This document shows positions 7,259 through 16,044 of a stretch of DNA of 38,167 nt, in pieces; position 1 is the first letter of the stretch, and each line of letters begins with the position of its first letter. Source of the stretch: Chitinophagales bacterium 65-1 (GTDB lineage Bacteria > Bacteroidota > Bacteroidia > Chitinophagales > Chitinophagaceae). Location: positions 1 through 38,167 of the forward strand of contig MWYX01000058.1 of NCBI GenBank assembly GCA_002050465.1. Reading direction: 5' to 3'. The position numbers were made by a program, and so were the translations under genes. The notes beneath the pieces were generated by a model. It was given only the letters and a program-made list of their open reading frames with translations, did not search any database and was not told the DNA's origin.

Positions 7259-7750
7259 TTAGAAATTGTAAGCTAACCTTGCAACAATTGCAGTTGGCCC
7301 AAAAGAAATATATTTTGCAGAGATGTCAAAATTCTTTCCGAATCCGTAACCTATACTTGGAGCCCATGCAAAGTTACCGTCATCATCGCTTCCGGGATTA
7401 TTGGTGGTATTGAAAGCATAACCGATTTGGCCATGGCCATATAAACCTTTACCTAAACCTAATTTAAGTCCGGCTAATAAGGGAATGTAACCAGAATGTC
7501 CTTTAGATCCGTTGAAATCATACGCCATGTTTTCGTACCCTGCGCTTGCAGTAAATTTTAAAGTAGACCCCATTGGAATATCCAATTGAATATCTGCGCC
7601 TGCAGCCAGCTTATAATCTGTAGAAGTACCGCTACCAACATTACCTGCAATGCTAAAAGTAGTTCCTCTAGGTACAACATCTGTTTCCTGAGCGTTTACC
7701 GAGACTGCAGTTACTATAAATGCAGTTACAGCTAATAATAGTTTTTTCAT
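7259..7750 (-). CDS. Small outer-membrane beta-barrel protein (paralogue B)
   Basis: A 163-residue secreted protein with signal peptide MKKLLLAVTAFIVTAVSVNAQ and a mature part made of alternating strands (FSIAGNVGSGTSTDYKLAAG, LKFTASAGYENMAYDF and so on), ending RLAYNF. It is a paralogue of the gene at 6642-7136 and equally fits an eight-stranded outer-membrane barrel. A possible -7 box (TAACTTTG, 7800-7807) lies about 50 bases upstream and a strong terminator follows the gene, so it appears monocistronic. A hairpin with a 10-bp stem and its own leader suggest strong expression, but this is inference. Function unknown. Confidence 0.75.
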   Translation of the reverse strand: MKKLLLAVTAFIVTAVSVNAQETDVVPRGTTFSIAGNVGSGTSTDYKLAAGADIQLDIPMGSTLKFTASAGYENMAYDFNGSKGHSGYIPLLAGLKLGLGKGLYGHGQIGYAFNTTNNPGSDDDGNFAWAPSIGYGFGKNFDISAKYISFGPTAIVARLAYNF

Positions 7751-7799
7751 TTTTCTTGAATTTTTGGTTTAAAATAATTAATGGATTTAAGTATCAAGG

Positions 7800-7807
7800 C
7801 AAAGTTA
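7800..7807 (-). promoter_or_regulatory. Possible -7 box (TAACTTTG) for the 7259-7750 gene
   Basis: An exact TAnnTTTG match on the minus strand 50 bases ahead of the start codon. A clear TTG -33 box is not visible at the usual spacing, so confidence is moderate. Confidence 0.4.
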
Positions 7808-7909
7808 TACCTTTTTGTTAGTTTTATCCTCCTTTTAGAAAAAATCATGCCGATTTAAAAAAACTCTTTTATACATTGTTCTTTATAAATAATTTTTTTA
7901 CAGAAATAA

Positions 7910-8566
7910 TTATTCTGTTGTATTACCTCCCAATAAATAGCCAATTCTTATTCCAAAGTATCTGTTTTTAAAAGATACTTCATTATCATTGCTAAGATCA
8001 CTAAATCCTAAATTATAATTAACGGATAAAAAGATGCCATTAGACAATTGGTATCCGGCTAGCAAATTACCTGAAAACTCAAAACGTTTTAAATCATCAT
8101 TGTTTGCATCACTTCCAAAGTTAATTTTCTCTTCGCCTGATGTATTTTGGCCGGGAAGAACTCCCCCTGTAATAGAGTATTTGGTTTTACCACTTAATCC
8201 ATATGCTAAGGCAGGCCCTGCCCCAACAAAAAAGCCCCCTGCAGCTTTGTAAATAAAATCAAGAGGAAGCTCGATATAGTTTAAAGTTATCTTACTTTCA
8301 GACGTTAAAGTACCTTCAGTTTCATTAACCTTACCTCCTTTTTGAGTATAATTTAATCCTGGCCGGAAAATAAAATTAGTTGAAAGAGGAAAACTAGTGA
8401 ACACTCCTGCAGTGAAACCTAATTTAGAATCCGTAGATTTATTTAAGGAGGAAGTTTGATCTTCAATTTTTACTGAAGCTAATGTAGCGCCACCGGTAAT
8501 ACCAAATTGGGCAAAGGCAGTGGTTGAAATAAATACAATTGCTACAATAATAAATAATTTTTTCAT
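7910..8566 (-). CDS. Outer-membrane beta-barrel protein (PorT-like)
   Basis: A 218-residue secreted protein. Signal peptide at 1-19 (MKKLFIIVAIVFISTTAFAQ), then FGITGGATLASVKI, the usual opening of the Bacteroidota 'outer membrane beta-barrel/PorT' family. The remaining strands (LGFTAGVFTSFPLSTNFIFRPGLNYTQKGG, ITLNYIELPLDFIYK, FFVGAGPALAYGLSG, FGIRIGYLLGG) fit that domain. LNYIELPLDFIYK is a characteristic family block. It is larger than, and not obviously a close paralogue of, the two barrels downstream. Its leader contains a (TAAG)n stretch at 8593-8607. The function is unknown; the protein is predicted to sit in the outer membrane. Confidence 0.8.
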   Translation of the reverse strand: MKKLFIIVAIVFISTTAFAQFGITGGATLASVKIEDQTSSLNKSTDSKLGFTAGVFTSFPLSTNFIFRPGLNYTQKGGKVNETEGTLTSESKITLNYIELPLDFIYKAAGGFFVGAGPALAYGLSGKTKYSITGGVLPGQNTSGEEKINFGSDANNDDLKRFEFSGNLLAGYQLSNGIFLSVNYNLGFSDLSNDNEVSFKNRYFGIRIGYLLGGNTTE

Positions 8567-8680
8567 TTTGATCTTTTTTGTTGAAAATTTATTAAGTAAG
8601 TAAGTAAATAACTTATACGGAATTAATATTTCAGACTCAACGTATAAAATTCAGCAATAGTATGTTCATAAAAATATTCA

Positions 8681-9628
8681 CTATACTTTATCTAAATTAT
8701 TTAACATATCAATAGTCATTTTTTCAAGATTATATTTAGGTTCCCACTTCCAATCATTGTTAGCCACGCTATCATCAATACTTTGTGGCCAGCTATCTGC
8801 AATTGCCTGGCGGTAATCAGGCGCGTATGTAATTACAAATCCAGGTATATGCTTTTTAATTTCCTGGGCTATTTCATTTGGCGAAAAACTTATGGCCGAT
8901 ACATTGTAAGATGTCCTGATTGAAATCTTTTCAGCATCTGCCTGCATTAATTCTATTGCAGCCCTTATAGCATCCGGCATATACATCATTGGTAAATAGG
9001 TATCTTCTTTTAAAAAGCATTTATATTTTTTTTCGCCCAAGGCATTATAAAAAATTTCAACGGCATAATCTGTGGTTCCCCCACCAGGTGAGCTTTTATA
9101 ACTAATAAGTCCCGGATAGCGCATACTTCTTACATCAACTCCATAACGATGATTATAATAATTACACCAGAACTCACCGGCATATTTACTAATTCCATAG
9201 ACTGTTACAGGTTCAATCACTGTTTGCTGAGGACAATTTTGTTTTGGCGATGTAGGACCAAAAACCGCGATACTGCTGGGCCAGAATACTTTCGTTAATT
9301 TCTCCTCTTTCGCAATATCCAATACATTCAAAAGGCTTTGCATATTTAAATTCCATGCAAGCATAGGGTTTTTTTCTCCTGTAGCTGACAATATAGCTGC
9401 AAGCAAATAGATTTGAGTAATACCTTGCCGGATAACCTGAACATGCAGCATCTCTTTATTCATAACATCAAGGCTTACATATGGCCCTGTTCCTTTTATT
9501 AAATCATTCTCTTCTCTTAGGTCTGAGGCAATAACTTTTGCCCCGCCATATAATCTGCGTAATTCCAATGTAAGTTCCACTCCAATTTGCCCGGAAGCGC
9601 CGATTACCAGTATTTTTTCTTTACTCAT
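8681..9628 (-). CDS. tdh: NAD-dependent epimerase-type dehydrogenase, probable L-threonine 3-dehydrogenase
   Basis: A 315-residue extended short-chain dehydrogenase. The NAD-binding loop is GASGQIG (10-16), the active-site serine region is WPSSIAVFG (116-124), and the catalytic pair is YGISK (Y144, K148). The closest family in memory is the SDR-type L-threonine 3-dehydrogenase (UDP-galactose-epimerase-like), which oxidises threonine to 2-amino-3-ketobutyrate; the conserved SYKSSPGGGTTDYAVEIF and DTYLPMMYMPDAIRA blocks are typical of it. A nucleotide-sugar epimerase is less likely because of those blocks. The gene is divergent from kdsA with about 54 bases between the start codons. In this window gcvP would take up glycine formed from threonine, which is metabolically consistent. 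Confidence 0.8.
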   Translation of the reverse strand: MSKEKILVIGASGQIGVELTLELRRLYGGAKVIASDLREENDLIKGTGPYVSLDVMNKEMLHVQVIRQGITQIYLLAAILSATGEKNPMLAWNLNMQSLLNVLDIAKEEKLTKVFWPSSIAVFGPTSPKQNCPQQTVIEPVTVYGISKYAGEFWCNYYNHRYGVDVRSMRYPGLISYKSSPGGGTTDYAVEIFYNALGEKKYKCFLKEDTYLPMMYMPDAIRAAIELMQADAEKISIRTSYNVSAISFSPNEIAQEIKKHIPGFVITYAPDYRQAIADSWPQSIDDSVANNDWKWEPKYNLEKMTIDMLNNLDKV

Positions 9629-9682
9629 ACGTTTTAAAAAGAACTGTAAATGTAAAATTGAATATTGAAAATAGTAGTTTTG

Positions 9683-10507
9683 ATGATGGAAAATTATTTA
9701 CAGAAGCTTTTTGCACACCAGCAATATGATAAGAATAATTTTTTTCTTATTGCAGGTCCATGTGTTGTTGAAGGAGAAGGAATGGTAATGGAAATAGCAG
9801 AAACAGTTACAGCCATTTGTAAAAAATACAAGGTTCCTTATATTTTTAAAGCTTCTTATAAAAAAGCAAACCGAACAAGCGCTTCTTCCTTTATCGGTAT
9901 CGGTGATGAAAAAGCATTGGAAATAATTAAAACCGCAGGAGAAAAGAACGCAGTTCCAACCATTACTGATATTCATACCGGATTAGAAGCATCTACTGCA
10001 GCGCACTATGCAGATATTTTACAAATTCCTGCTTTTTTATGCAGGCAAACAGAATTGTTGATCGCTGCAGCTAAGACAAATAAAATAATCAACGTAAAGA
10101 AGGGCCAGTTTTTAAATGGTGAGGCAATGAAATTCGCAGTAGAAAAAATTAAATCTGCAGGTAATAAAAAGGTAATGCTTACTGAACGGGGAAATAGTTT
10201 TGGATACCATGATCTTGTTGTGGACTTTAGAAATATACCCGAAATGAAGCTTAACAACCTTCCCGTAATTATGGATTGTACACATTCTTTACAGCAACCC
10301 AATCAAAGTGATGGTATAACTGGGGGTAATCCTAAACTTATTGAAACAATTGCTAAAGCTGCAATTGCTGTAGGTGCTGATGGGATTTTTATAGAAACGC
10401 ATCAAAATCCGATGATCGCTAAAAGTGATGGCGCTAATATGTTACCTCTACATCTTTTAGAAGATCTGATTAAAAAATTAGTGCATTTAAGATCTGCAGT
10501 AATTTAA
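9683..10507 (+). CDS. kdsA: 3-deoxy-8-phosphooctulonate synthase
   Basis: KdsA condenses phosphoenolpyruvate with arabinose 5-phosphate to give KDO 8-phosphate, the precursor of the KDO sugars that join lipid A to the LPS core. The TIM-barrel hallmarks are present: FLIAGPCVVEGE near the N-terminus, FKASYKKANRTS, KKGQFLNGEAMKFAVEK, MLTERGNSFGYHDLVVDFR, and the C-terminal DGIFIETHQNP. The length of 274 residues is normal. A longer reading from a TTG at 9665 is possible, but the double ATG at 9683/9686 gives the family's usual N-terminus, so I place the start at 9683. The presence of this gene and rfaD shows a Gram-negative envelope. Confidence 0.95.
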   Translation: MMENYLQKLFAHQQYDKNNFFLIAGPCVVEGEGMVMEIAETVTAICKKYKVPYIFKASYKKANRTSASSFIGIGDEKALEIIKTAGEKNAVPTITDIHTGLEASTAAHYADILQIPAFLCRQTELLIAAAKTNKIINVKKGQFLNGEAMKFAVEKIKSAGNKKVMLTERGNSFGYHDLVVDFRNIPEMKLNNLPVIMDCTHSLQQPNQSDGITGGNPKLIETIAKAAIAVGADGIFIETHQNPMIAKSDGANMLPLHLLEDLIKKLVHLRSAVI

Positions 10508-10558
10508 TGATCATTAAAATGCAAGGGTACCGGATACCTTATCTCAAAATTTATAGTT

Positions 10559-11554
10559 TTAACGCTGGAAAACCAATTGACTTGGCAGTGTATTAAATTC
10601 CTTTTTAAAAGCAGCAGCAAAGTTGCTGAGATTAGAATATCCCAATTGTGAACCTATTTCCTTTATTGAATATTTATGCGACATTATTAGCGCTTTTGCT
10701 TTCTGCATTCTGCCTTTTTGAAAATATTCATATACATTGATACCATACAGCTTTTTAAACTTATTTTTCAAAGTTGTTGTGCTCATAGCTGCCACTCTTG
10801 ATAAGAAGGAAATGGGTGGTGGTGGGGTAGAGAAATCTTTTACCAGGTATGATTCTACTTCCATCAGCCGCTTAACCTCATCATTCGGAATTTTGAGAGA
10901 ATCAGGAATACTTAAGTGATGGAAGTTTTCATATAGATTATTGAGAAATTTTTCTACCATTAACATGATACGATTTTCAATAATTGGCTTTTGCATAACA
11001 GCATTTGAATCTCCCAGAACCTCGTTAAACCATGACCTGTATTCAATATCAAATGGCGCAAAATTGTAATTATTGGTTTTTAATTGCAGATATTTCTGAA
11101 GAATACTATCCAGGCTATTGATATTTAAATACTGTGAAAGCCATTTTCTGGTAAACAATACATTTATGCTTCTTACTACAGTTCCTTTTGTAGCAGATGT
11201 TGCAAAATCAAACAAAGAGCTTGTGAGTAAAACTGAGGCACGTTTATGTTTTGATTCCCATATATAATCATTATCAATTTTTACCATTAATGTATCGGAA
11301 ATAGATACTTCGTCAAAACGTAGGATGTAAAATTCTTTATCTGAAGAGGTTCTTTGTAAATACAGATCAGTATGTAATGTATAATCAGATATCAGGCATT
11401 GTAATCCATTAGAAAGCACTGCATGCTTAAAATATCCATTTGCTATTTCATCAGGAATAACTAAAGTATCATCTTTTATTGTCGCATTCATCTTTTCAGA
11501 AAATGCCTCCAATACTTTTATATAATCTGTCTGCGTGTAATCAATCCTTAACAT
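10559..11554 (-). CDS. AraC-family transcriptional regulator (tandem copy 2)
   Basis: A 331-residue regulator. The last ~85 residues are an AraC/XylS double HTH: first helix pair in ISFLSRVAAMSTTTLKNKFKKLYGINVYEYFQKGRMQKAKALI, then the second in YSIKEIGSQLGYSNLSNFAAAFKKEFNTLPSQL, the classic AraC signature. The N-terminal ~240 residues match no ligand domain I recognise. They align by eye along their length with the neighbouring regulator at 11608-12567 (for example a shared 'NGLQ' and 'LRFDE/LNFDE' region), so the two are tandem duplicates. I chose the ATG at 11554 over the TTG at 11560. It would bind DNA; targets and inducer are unknown. Confidence 0.85.
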   Translation of the reverse strand: MLRIDYTQTDYIKVLEAFSEKMNATIKDDTLVIPDEIANGYFKHAVLSNGLQCLISDYTLHTDLYLQRTSSDKEFYILRFDEVSISDTLMVKIDNDYIWESKHKRASVLLTSSLFDFATSATKGTVVRSINVLFTRKWLSQYLNINSLDSILQKYLQLKTNNYNFAPFDIEYRSWFNEVLGDSNAVMQKPIIENRIMLMVEKFLNNLYENFHHLSIPDSLKIPNDEVKRLMEVESYLVKDFSTPPPPISFLSRVAAMSTTTLKNKFKKLYGINVYEYFQKGRMQKAKALIMSHKYSIKEIGSQLGYSNLSNFAAAFKKEFNTLPSQLVFQR

Positions 11555-11607
11555 CAGCAATTAAATTTTTTAAGGGTTTTTAAGTTTGGTGTGCAAATTT
11601 ATCTAAA

Positions 11608-12567
11608 TTATTCCATTAAACTTTTAGGATCAACGTTAAATTGCTTTTTAAAGGCCAATATAAAATTAGACAAGTTGGTATATCCCAAACGCTCACCTGC
11701 TTGTTTAACAGATAATTTTCGGGTTGTTAATAATTCATGCGCTTTTTGCATTCGCTGTTTTTGATAATAATTGTAAATGCTGATACCATATACCTGCTTA
11801 AATGCCTGGGTTAATTTCATTTTATTAATTGCATACTTTTTTGCAAGCCTTTCGATATTAGGTGGGGTAGCAGTAAATGTGTTTAATTTATATTCTACCT
11901 TTTTTAATATTTCAACATCTTCTGTGGTCAATTTATATTTTCCTTTAGGACGCAACAGATCAGCATGCATGCGGGTAAAAAACTGCTCAATTAATAATAA
12001 TATGCGATTCTGATAAAAAATATTTTGCATATACTCATTATTGTCTCCCTTCCATAAGTCATTTATAATTTGCCGATAATCATCATTCATTCTTTCTGTA
12101 TTGCCTGATTCGGTTTTTACAGGTATATATTTTTCGAACAAAGATATTTTTTCACCAAGTCCGGTATAATTTGAAAGCCATTGCCTGCTGAATAAAATTT
12201 TTAAATATTGAATTGAGGTTTTTTTCTTTACAACATCCCAATTTTTATAAGATGCTCCGGTTAATCTTACAAATGAATGAATAACAACAGAACCGGCTTT
12301 TTTTCGATCCGCAATTTCTGATTCATCAAAATTTAATACATAATCTCCCGGATCTGTATTTCCCATTTTTATTTGCACATTTTTATTAAAATGAATTTTT
12401 ATCATTAATGTTTGTAGTCCATTGGGAAGCATTATTATTTTTATAACACCCTCTCCAACATCATGGGGAACTATGATTGAATTATTTTCCGGATTAACTT
12501 GTAATTGACGGGCTATACTTTGTAATAAATCCTGGTAATTATTAGTTGCAAGGTTTAATACAATCAA
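11608..12567 (-). CDS. AraC-family transcriptional regulator (tandem copy 1)
   Basis: A 319-residue regulator with a C-terminal AraC HTH (NIERLAKKYAINKMKLTQAFKQVYGISIYNYYQKQRMQKAHELL, then KLSVKQAGERLGYTNLSNFILAFKKQFNVDPKSL). The N-terminal domain is shared with the next gene and not otherwise recognised. There is no in-frame ATG before residue 49, and the codons back to the nearest upstream stop contain none, so the TTG at 12567 is the best start. It lies 20 bases after the stop of the PspC gene, which suits re-initiation within one transcript. The downstream copy follows after about 53 bases. Role unknown. Confidence 0.82.
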   Translation of the reverse strand: MIVLNLATNNYQDLLQSIARQLQVNPENNSIIVPHDVGEGVIKIIMLPNGLQTLMIKIHFNKNVQIKMGNTDPGDYVLNFDESEIADRKKAGSVVIHSFVRLTGASYKNWDVVKKKTSIQYLKILFSRQWLSNYTGLGEKISLFEKYIPVKTESGNTERMNDDYRQIINDLWKGDNNEYMQNIFYQNRILLLIEQFFTRMHADLLRPKGKYKLTTEDVEILKKVEYKLNTFTATPPNIERLAKKYAINKMKLTQAFKQVYGISIYNYYQKQRMQKAHELLTTRKLSVKQAGERLGYTNLSNFILAFKKQFNVDPKSLME

Positions 12568-12587
12568 AAGGATCGCTTTAAAGGATG

Positions 12588-12809
12588 TTAAAGATATTTA
12601 AGGGGATTGCGCCTGGAGCTTTGGATATAATTTTTGATATTCATCCAGAATGCAATAAACAAATAAAATATTACCGGTGAACCAAAGGTTAAAAACGAAA
12701 TATAAATAAAATATCTTCTGATAACTGATGTTGCAATTCCCATTTTCTCGCCAATGGCAGCACAAACTCCAAACACCTGCCACTCAATAAAGTCTTTTAT
12801 TTTATTCAT
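12588..12809 (-). CDS. PspC-domain membrane protein
   Basis: A 73-residue single PspC domain: a cytoplasmic start MNKIKDFIEWQVFGVCAAIGEKMGIATSVIRRYF, then one hydrophobic span (IYISFLTFGSPVIFYLFIAFWM, about 35-56) and a short basic tail. PspC-domain proteins sense envelope stress or act as anti-toxin-like membrane factors in the phage-shock response. The small stand-alone form is common in Bacteroidota. It begins a probable operon with the two AraC-type genes, which hints that these regulators respond to an envelope signal; that link is inference from position. Confidence 0.85.
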   Translation of the reverse strand: MNKIKDFIEWQVFGVCAAIGEKMGIATSVIRRYFIYISFLTFGSPVIFYLFIAFWMNIKNYIQSSRRNPLKYL

Positions 12810-12847
12810 AATACAAATTTAAAAAAATAAAATATTCATTTCAAAAC

Positions 12848-12855
12848 CAAAGCTA
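12848..12855 (-). promoter_or_regulatory. Possible -7 box (TAGCTTTG) for the pspC-araC-araC run
   Basis: An exact TAnnTTTG match on the minus strand, about 38 bases ahead of the PspC gene. No convincing -33 box is seen. Confidence 0.35.
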
Positions 12856-12886
12856 AACTTATGTTTAAATCATCATACGATTTTTG

Positions 12887-12894
12887 TAAATTTG
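12887..12894 (+). promoter_or_regulatory. Possible -7 box (TAAATTTG) for aconitase
   Basis: An exact match to TAnnTTTG on the plus strand, about 80 bases ahead of the aconitase ATG, overlapped by a 10-base perfect palindrome (ATTTGCAAAT, 12890-12899). A good TTG box is missing; the ATGTTTAAAT at 12861-12870 has the right position but a poor match. Confidence 0.35.
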
Positions 12895-12976
12895 CAAATC
12901 GTAATTTTTATTCTTCAAATTAGTAAACTTTTGTAAGAGTTCTCTGTTTACAGTTTTACATAATAAATTGAAAGCC

Positions 12977-15268
12977 ATGGTATTTGATATAGAAATGATA
13001 CAGAAAATGTATACCAATTTTGGCGCAAAGGTACTGGCGGCACGCAAAGCGGTTAAAAAACCCCTGACACTTACCGAAAAGATTTTATATACGCATCTTT
13101 GGCAATCTGATGCTACTGCAGCTTATGAACGGGGAAAGAGTTATGTAGATTTTGCACCTGACAGGGTTGCTATGCAGGATGCAACAGCCCAGATGGCATT
13201 GTTACAATTTATGCAGGCAGGCAGAACAATAGTTGCCGTTCCATCTACAGTGCATTGTGATCACCTGATAATGGCAAAGGACAATAGCAAGGTTGATCTG
13301 GACAGAGCTGTTCATGAAAGCAGTGAGGTATATGATTTTTTAGCTTCAGTATGTAATAAATATGGACTTGGTTTTTGGAAACCTGGCGCAGGAATCATTC
13401 ATCAGGTTGTATTGGAAAACTATGCTTTCCCGGGAGGAATGATGATAGGCACAGATAGCCACACTGTAAATGCAGGGGGCCTTGGCATGATAGCAATTGG
13501 TGTTGGTGGCGCAGATGCCTGTGATGTAATGGCAGGCCTGCCATGGGAATTAAAATTTCCAAAATTGATCGGGGTTAAATTAACAGGTAAACTAAATGGT
13601 TGGGCTTCAGCTAAAGACGTTATATTAAAAGTTGCCGGCATTCTTACTGTAAAGGGAGGTACTGGTGCTGTTATTGAATATTTTGGTGAAGGAGCAGAAT
13701 CGTTAAGTTGTACAGGAAAGGGAACCATTTGTAATATGGGTGCAGAAGTTGGTGCAACTACTTCCACTTTTGGATATGATGATAGTATGGAACGTTATTT
13801 AAGAGCCACGGGAAGAACAGAGATAGCCCAGGCAGCTAATGCAATAAAGGAACATCTTAATGGTGATCCTGAAGTTTATGAAACTCCTGGAAACTTTTTT
13901 GACCAGGTAATTGAAATTAATTTAAGTGAATTAGAGCCTCATCTTAATGGACCTTTCACTCCCGATCTGGCAACACCAATTTCAAAAATGAAAGATGTAG
14001 CAGCAGCCAATGGCTGGCCTACAAAAATTGATGAGGGATTAATAGGAAGTTGTACCAATTCATCATATGAGGATATCAGCAGATCTGTAAGTGTTGCCAG
14101 GCAAGCTATTGATAAAGGATTAAAAACAAGATCTGATTTTTCTATAAATCCCGGTTCAGAACAAATAAGATATACAATTGAAAGAGATGGATTTTTAGAA
14201 ACATTTGAAACTTTTGGCGCAACCGTTTTTGCCAATGCCTGTGGCCCATGCATTGGAATGTGGGAAAGGTTAGGCGCAGAAAAGCAGGAAAAAAATACAA
14301 TTATACATTCCTACAATAGAAATTTTGCAAAAAGAAACGACGGTAATCCAAATACGCATGCATTTGTAGGTTCTCCTGAATTAGTTACTGCACTTTCTAT
14401 AGCAGGCGACCTGAATTTTAATCCGGTTACAGATACATTAACCAATGATAAAGGTGAGCAGGTAAAATTAGATCCTCCAACAGGTGATGAACTTCCAAAA
14501 AATGGCTTTGCAGTTGAAGATGCCGGCTTTCAGGCGCCTGCCGCAGATGGAAGCAATATTCAGGTTATGGTGGATCCGCAAAGCAAGCGATTACAAATTC
14601 TTGATCCCTTCCCAGCTTGGGAAGGAACTGATTTAAAAGACCTCAAATTATTAATAAAAGCAAAAGGTAAATGCACAACAGATCATATTTCCATGGCTGG
14701 CCCCTGGTTAAAATTCAGAGGACATCTTGATAATATTAGCAACAATTTATTAATAGGAGCTTTAAATTACTTTAATGAAAAAACAAACCTGGTAAAAAAT
14801 CAACTTACAGGTGTATATGGAGCACTACCCGATACACAAAGAGCATACAAAGCTGCCGGAGTAGGTTCAATAATTGTGGGGGATGAAAACTACGGGGAAG
14901 GCTCATCAAGAGAACACGCCGCTATGGAGCCAAGGCACTTAGGGGTACGGGCTGTATTAGTAAAATCTTTTGCAAGAATTCATGAAACAAATTTGAAGAA
15001 ACAGGGAATGCTGGCTATAACTTTTGCAAAAAAAGAAGATTATGATAAAGTTTTAGAAGATGACCTTATTGATATAGATGGATTAACATCGTTCCGTATA
15101 AATAAACCATTGATCGTACATCTTCACCATGAAGATGGCACAGAAGATACATTCCTTGTAAATCACACTTATAATGAACAGCAGATAGAATGGTTTAAAG
15201 CCGGTGGCGCTTTAAATATTATTAGGAGAGAGTTTGCAAACAGAATAAAGAGTGAAGCTGATAAATAA
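12977..15268 (+). CDS. acn: Aconitate hydratase, mitochondrial type
   Basis: Aconitase interconverts citrate and isocitrate in the TCA cycle using a [4Fe-4S] cluster. With the ATG at 12977 the protein has 763 residues, the size of the mitochondrial-type enzyme and shorter than AcnA or AcnB of E. coli. The cluster cysteines are C359 (in GSCTNSS), C422 and C425 (in CGPCIGMW), one residue off the positions known for mature pig aconitase. The active-site regions [13 protein letters not shown] and [15 protein letters not shown] are intact. A longer start at a TTG (12968) is possible but less likely. The gene stands alone, and a GC-rich hairpin follows its stop. Confidence 0.96.
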   Translation: MVFDIEMIQKMYTNFGAKVLAARKAVKKPLTLTEKILYTHLWQSDATAAYERGKSYVDFAPDRVAMQDATAQMALLQFMQAGRTIVAVPSTVHCDHLIMAKDNSKVDLDRAVHESSEVYDFLASVCNKYGLGFWKPGAGIIHQVVLENYAFPGGMMIGTDSHTVNAGGLGMIAIGVGGADACDVMAGLPWELKFPKLIGVKLTGKLNGWASAKDVILKVAGILTVKGGTGAVIEYFGEGAESLSCTGKGTICNMGAEVGATTSTFGYDDSMERYLRATGRTEIAQAANAIKEHLNGDPEVYETPGNFFDQVIEINLSELEPHLNGPFTPDLATPISKMKDVAAANGWPTKIDEGLIGSCTNSSYEDISRSVSVARQAIDKGLKTRSDFSINPGSEQIRYTIERDGFLETFETFGATVFANACGPCIGMWERLGAEKQEKNTIIHSYNRNFAKRNDGNPNTHAFVGSPELVTALSIAGDLNFNPVTDTLTNDKGEQVKLDPPTGDELPKNGFAVEDAGFQAPAADGSNIQVMVDPQSKRLQILDPFPAWEGTDLKDLKLLIKAKGKCTTDHISMAGPWLKFRGHLDNISNNLLIGALNYFNEKTNLVKNQLTGVYGALPDTQRAYKAAGVGSIIVGDENYGEGSSREHAAMEPRHLGVRAVLVKSFARIHETNLKKQGMLAITFAKKEDYDKVLEDDLIDIDGLTSFRINKPLIVHLHHEDGTEDTFLVNHTYNEQQIEWFKAGGALNIIRREFANRIKSEADK

Positions 15269-15271
15269 AAA

Positions 15272-15295
15272 CCGGGCAACTAAAAAGAAGCCCGG
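15272..15295. terminator. GC-rich hairpin after aconitase
   Basis: CCGGGC (15272-15277) pairs with GCCCGG (15290-15295) around a 12-base loop. On the plus strand no T tract follows, but on the minus strand the stem is followed by GTTTTTATTT-like sequence. It fits an intrinsic terminator for the convergent thioredoxin gene better than for aconitase. Confidence 0.5.
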
Positions 15296-15422
15296 GACTA
15301 ATCAAAAATCTTAACCATTTATCTTAACACTAAGAAACCATACAAAAGACGATTTCTTTCAATTATAGGTTGCAGTACAATTTCAATTTGTAATTTTTTA
15401 ACAATTAAAGAATAGTGAATAA

Positions 15423-15950
15423 TCACCAAGATGATTTGAACGTCTTTTCAAACTCCGGAAAATTTTTGGTTTTATAGGCCCCTTCTCCAAAATATTTTAG
15501 AATAGGTTCGATCTCCTTTGGTTTTAAATAACCGGCAATTGGAATGGGAGCTGAATTTTCGTCAGCAATGATTACAGTAGTTGGAAATGAGGCTCGCCCA
15601 TGAGAGAGGAATAATGCGAAATCATTTATACGGTAATTATTATTATATCTGTATGTTTTGTTTTTCCAGTTTACGTTGTCTTTCGATTCGGCATCAATCT
15701 TAGCCGAATAAAAGTGTTCATTTATATACGCAATAACTTTGCTGTTAGCGTAAGTATTTTTATCCATTACCTTGCACCAATAACACCAATTAGTATAAAG
15801 ATCAATAAGTATCGGCTTACTTTGGTCCTTTACCTTTATTGAGACTTCATCCATATTCAGCCATTTTATTTTTTCATTGCTGCCCGTTTTAAGTGTGGCT
15901 GAACAAAAAATTACCAGGCAAAATAATAAAGTAGGTTTTAGTTTTAGCAT
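15423..15950 (-). CDS. Exported thioredoxin-fold protein
   Basis: A 175-residue protein with an N-terminal signal segment (about 1-20, TLLFCLVIFCSATL) and one thioredoxin-like domain of the DUF255/thioredoxin_7 kind. The active site is WCYWCKVMDKNTY (C56 and C59), and a later ASFPTTVII (P124) supplies the cis-proline loop. The cysteine in FCSATLKTGS could be a lipobox-like site, but this is weak. It probably acts in the periplasm as a disulfide reductase or isomerase. The inserted stretch between the CxxC helix and the cis-Pro (about 92-118, rich in Asn and Tyr) is typical of Bacteroidota members. It is convergent with aconitase and divergent from ubiX. Confidence 0.85.
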   Translation of the reverse strand: MLKLKPTLLFCLVIFCSATLKTGSNEKIKWLNMDEVSIKVKDQSKPILIDLYTNWCYWCKVMDKNTYANSKVIAYINEHFYSAKIDAESKDNVNWKNKTYRYNNNYRINDFALFLSHGRASFPTTVIIADENSAPIPIAGYLKPKEIEPILKYFGEGAYKTKNFPEFEKTFKSSW

Positions 15951-16044
15951 ATCTTGTATAAGTTAAACGAATAAGTAAGGAGTTTATTGGTCCGGATGAA
16001 ATTAAATTATTATTGTTTGATACATACATTCATAAACTTAAAAG

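Noticed and set aside
8593-8607. (TAAG)n tetranucleotide stretch as a promoter phase-variation switch
   Set aside because: Only three to four units, between no clear promoter elements; too short for confident slippage.
10559-11560. Longer AraC start at TTG 11560 and kdsA/aconitase/dNK/antitoxin TTG starts
   Set aside because: Each has an ATG a few codons further in giving the usual family N-terminus, so the TTG extensions look like artefacts (except at 12567, where no ATG exists).
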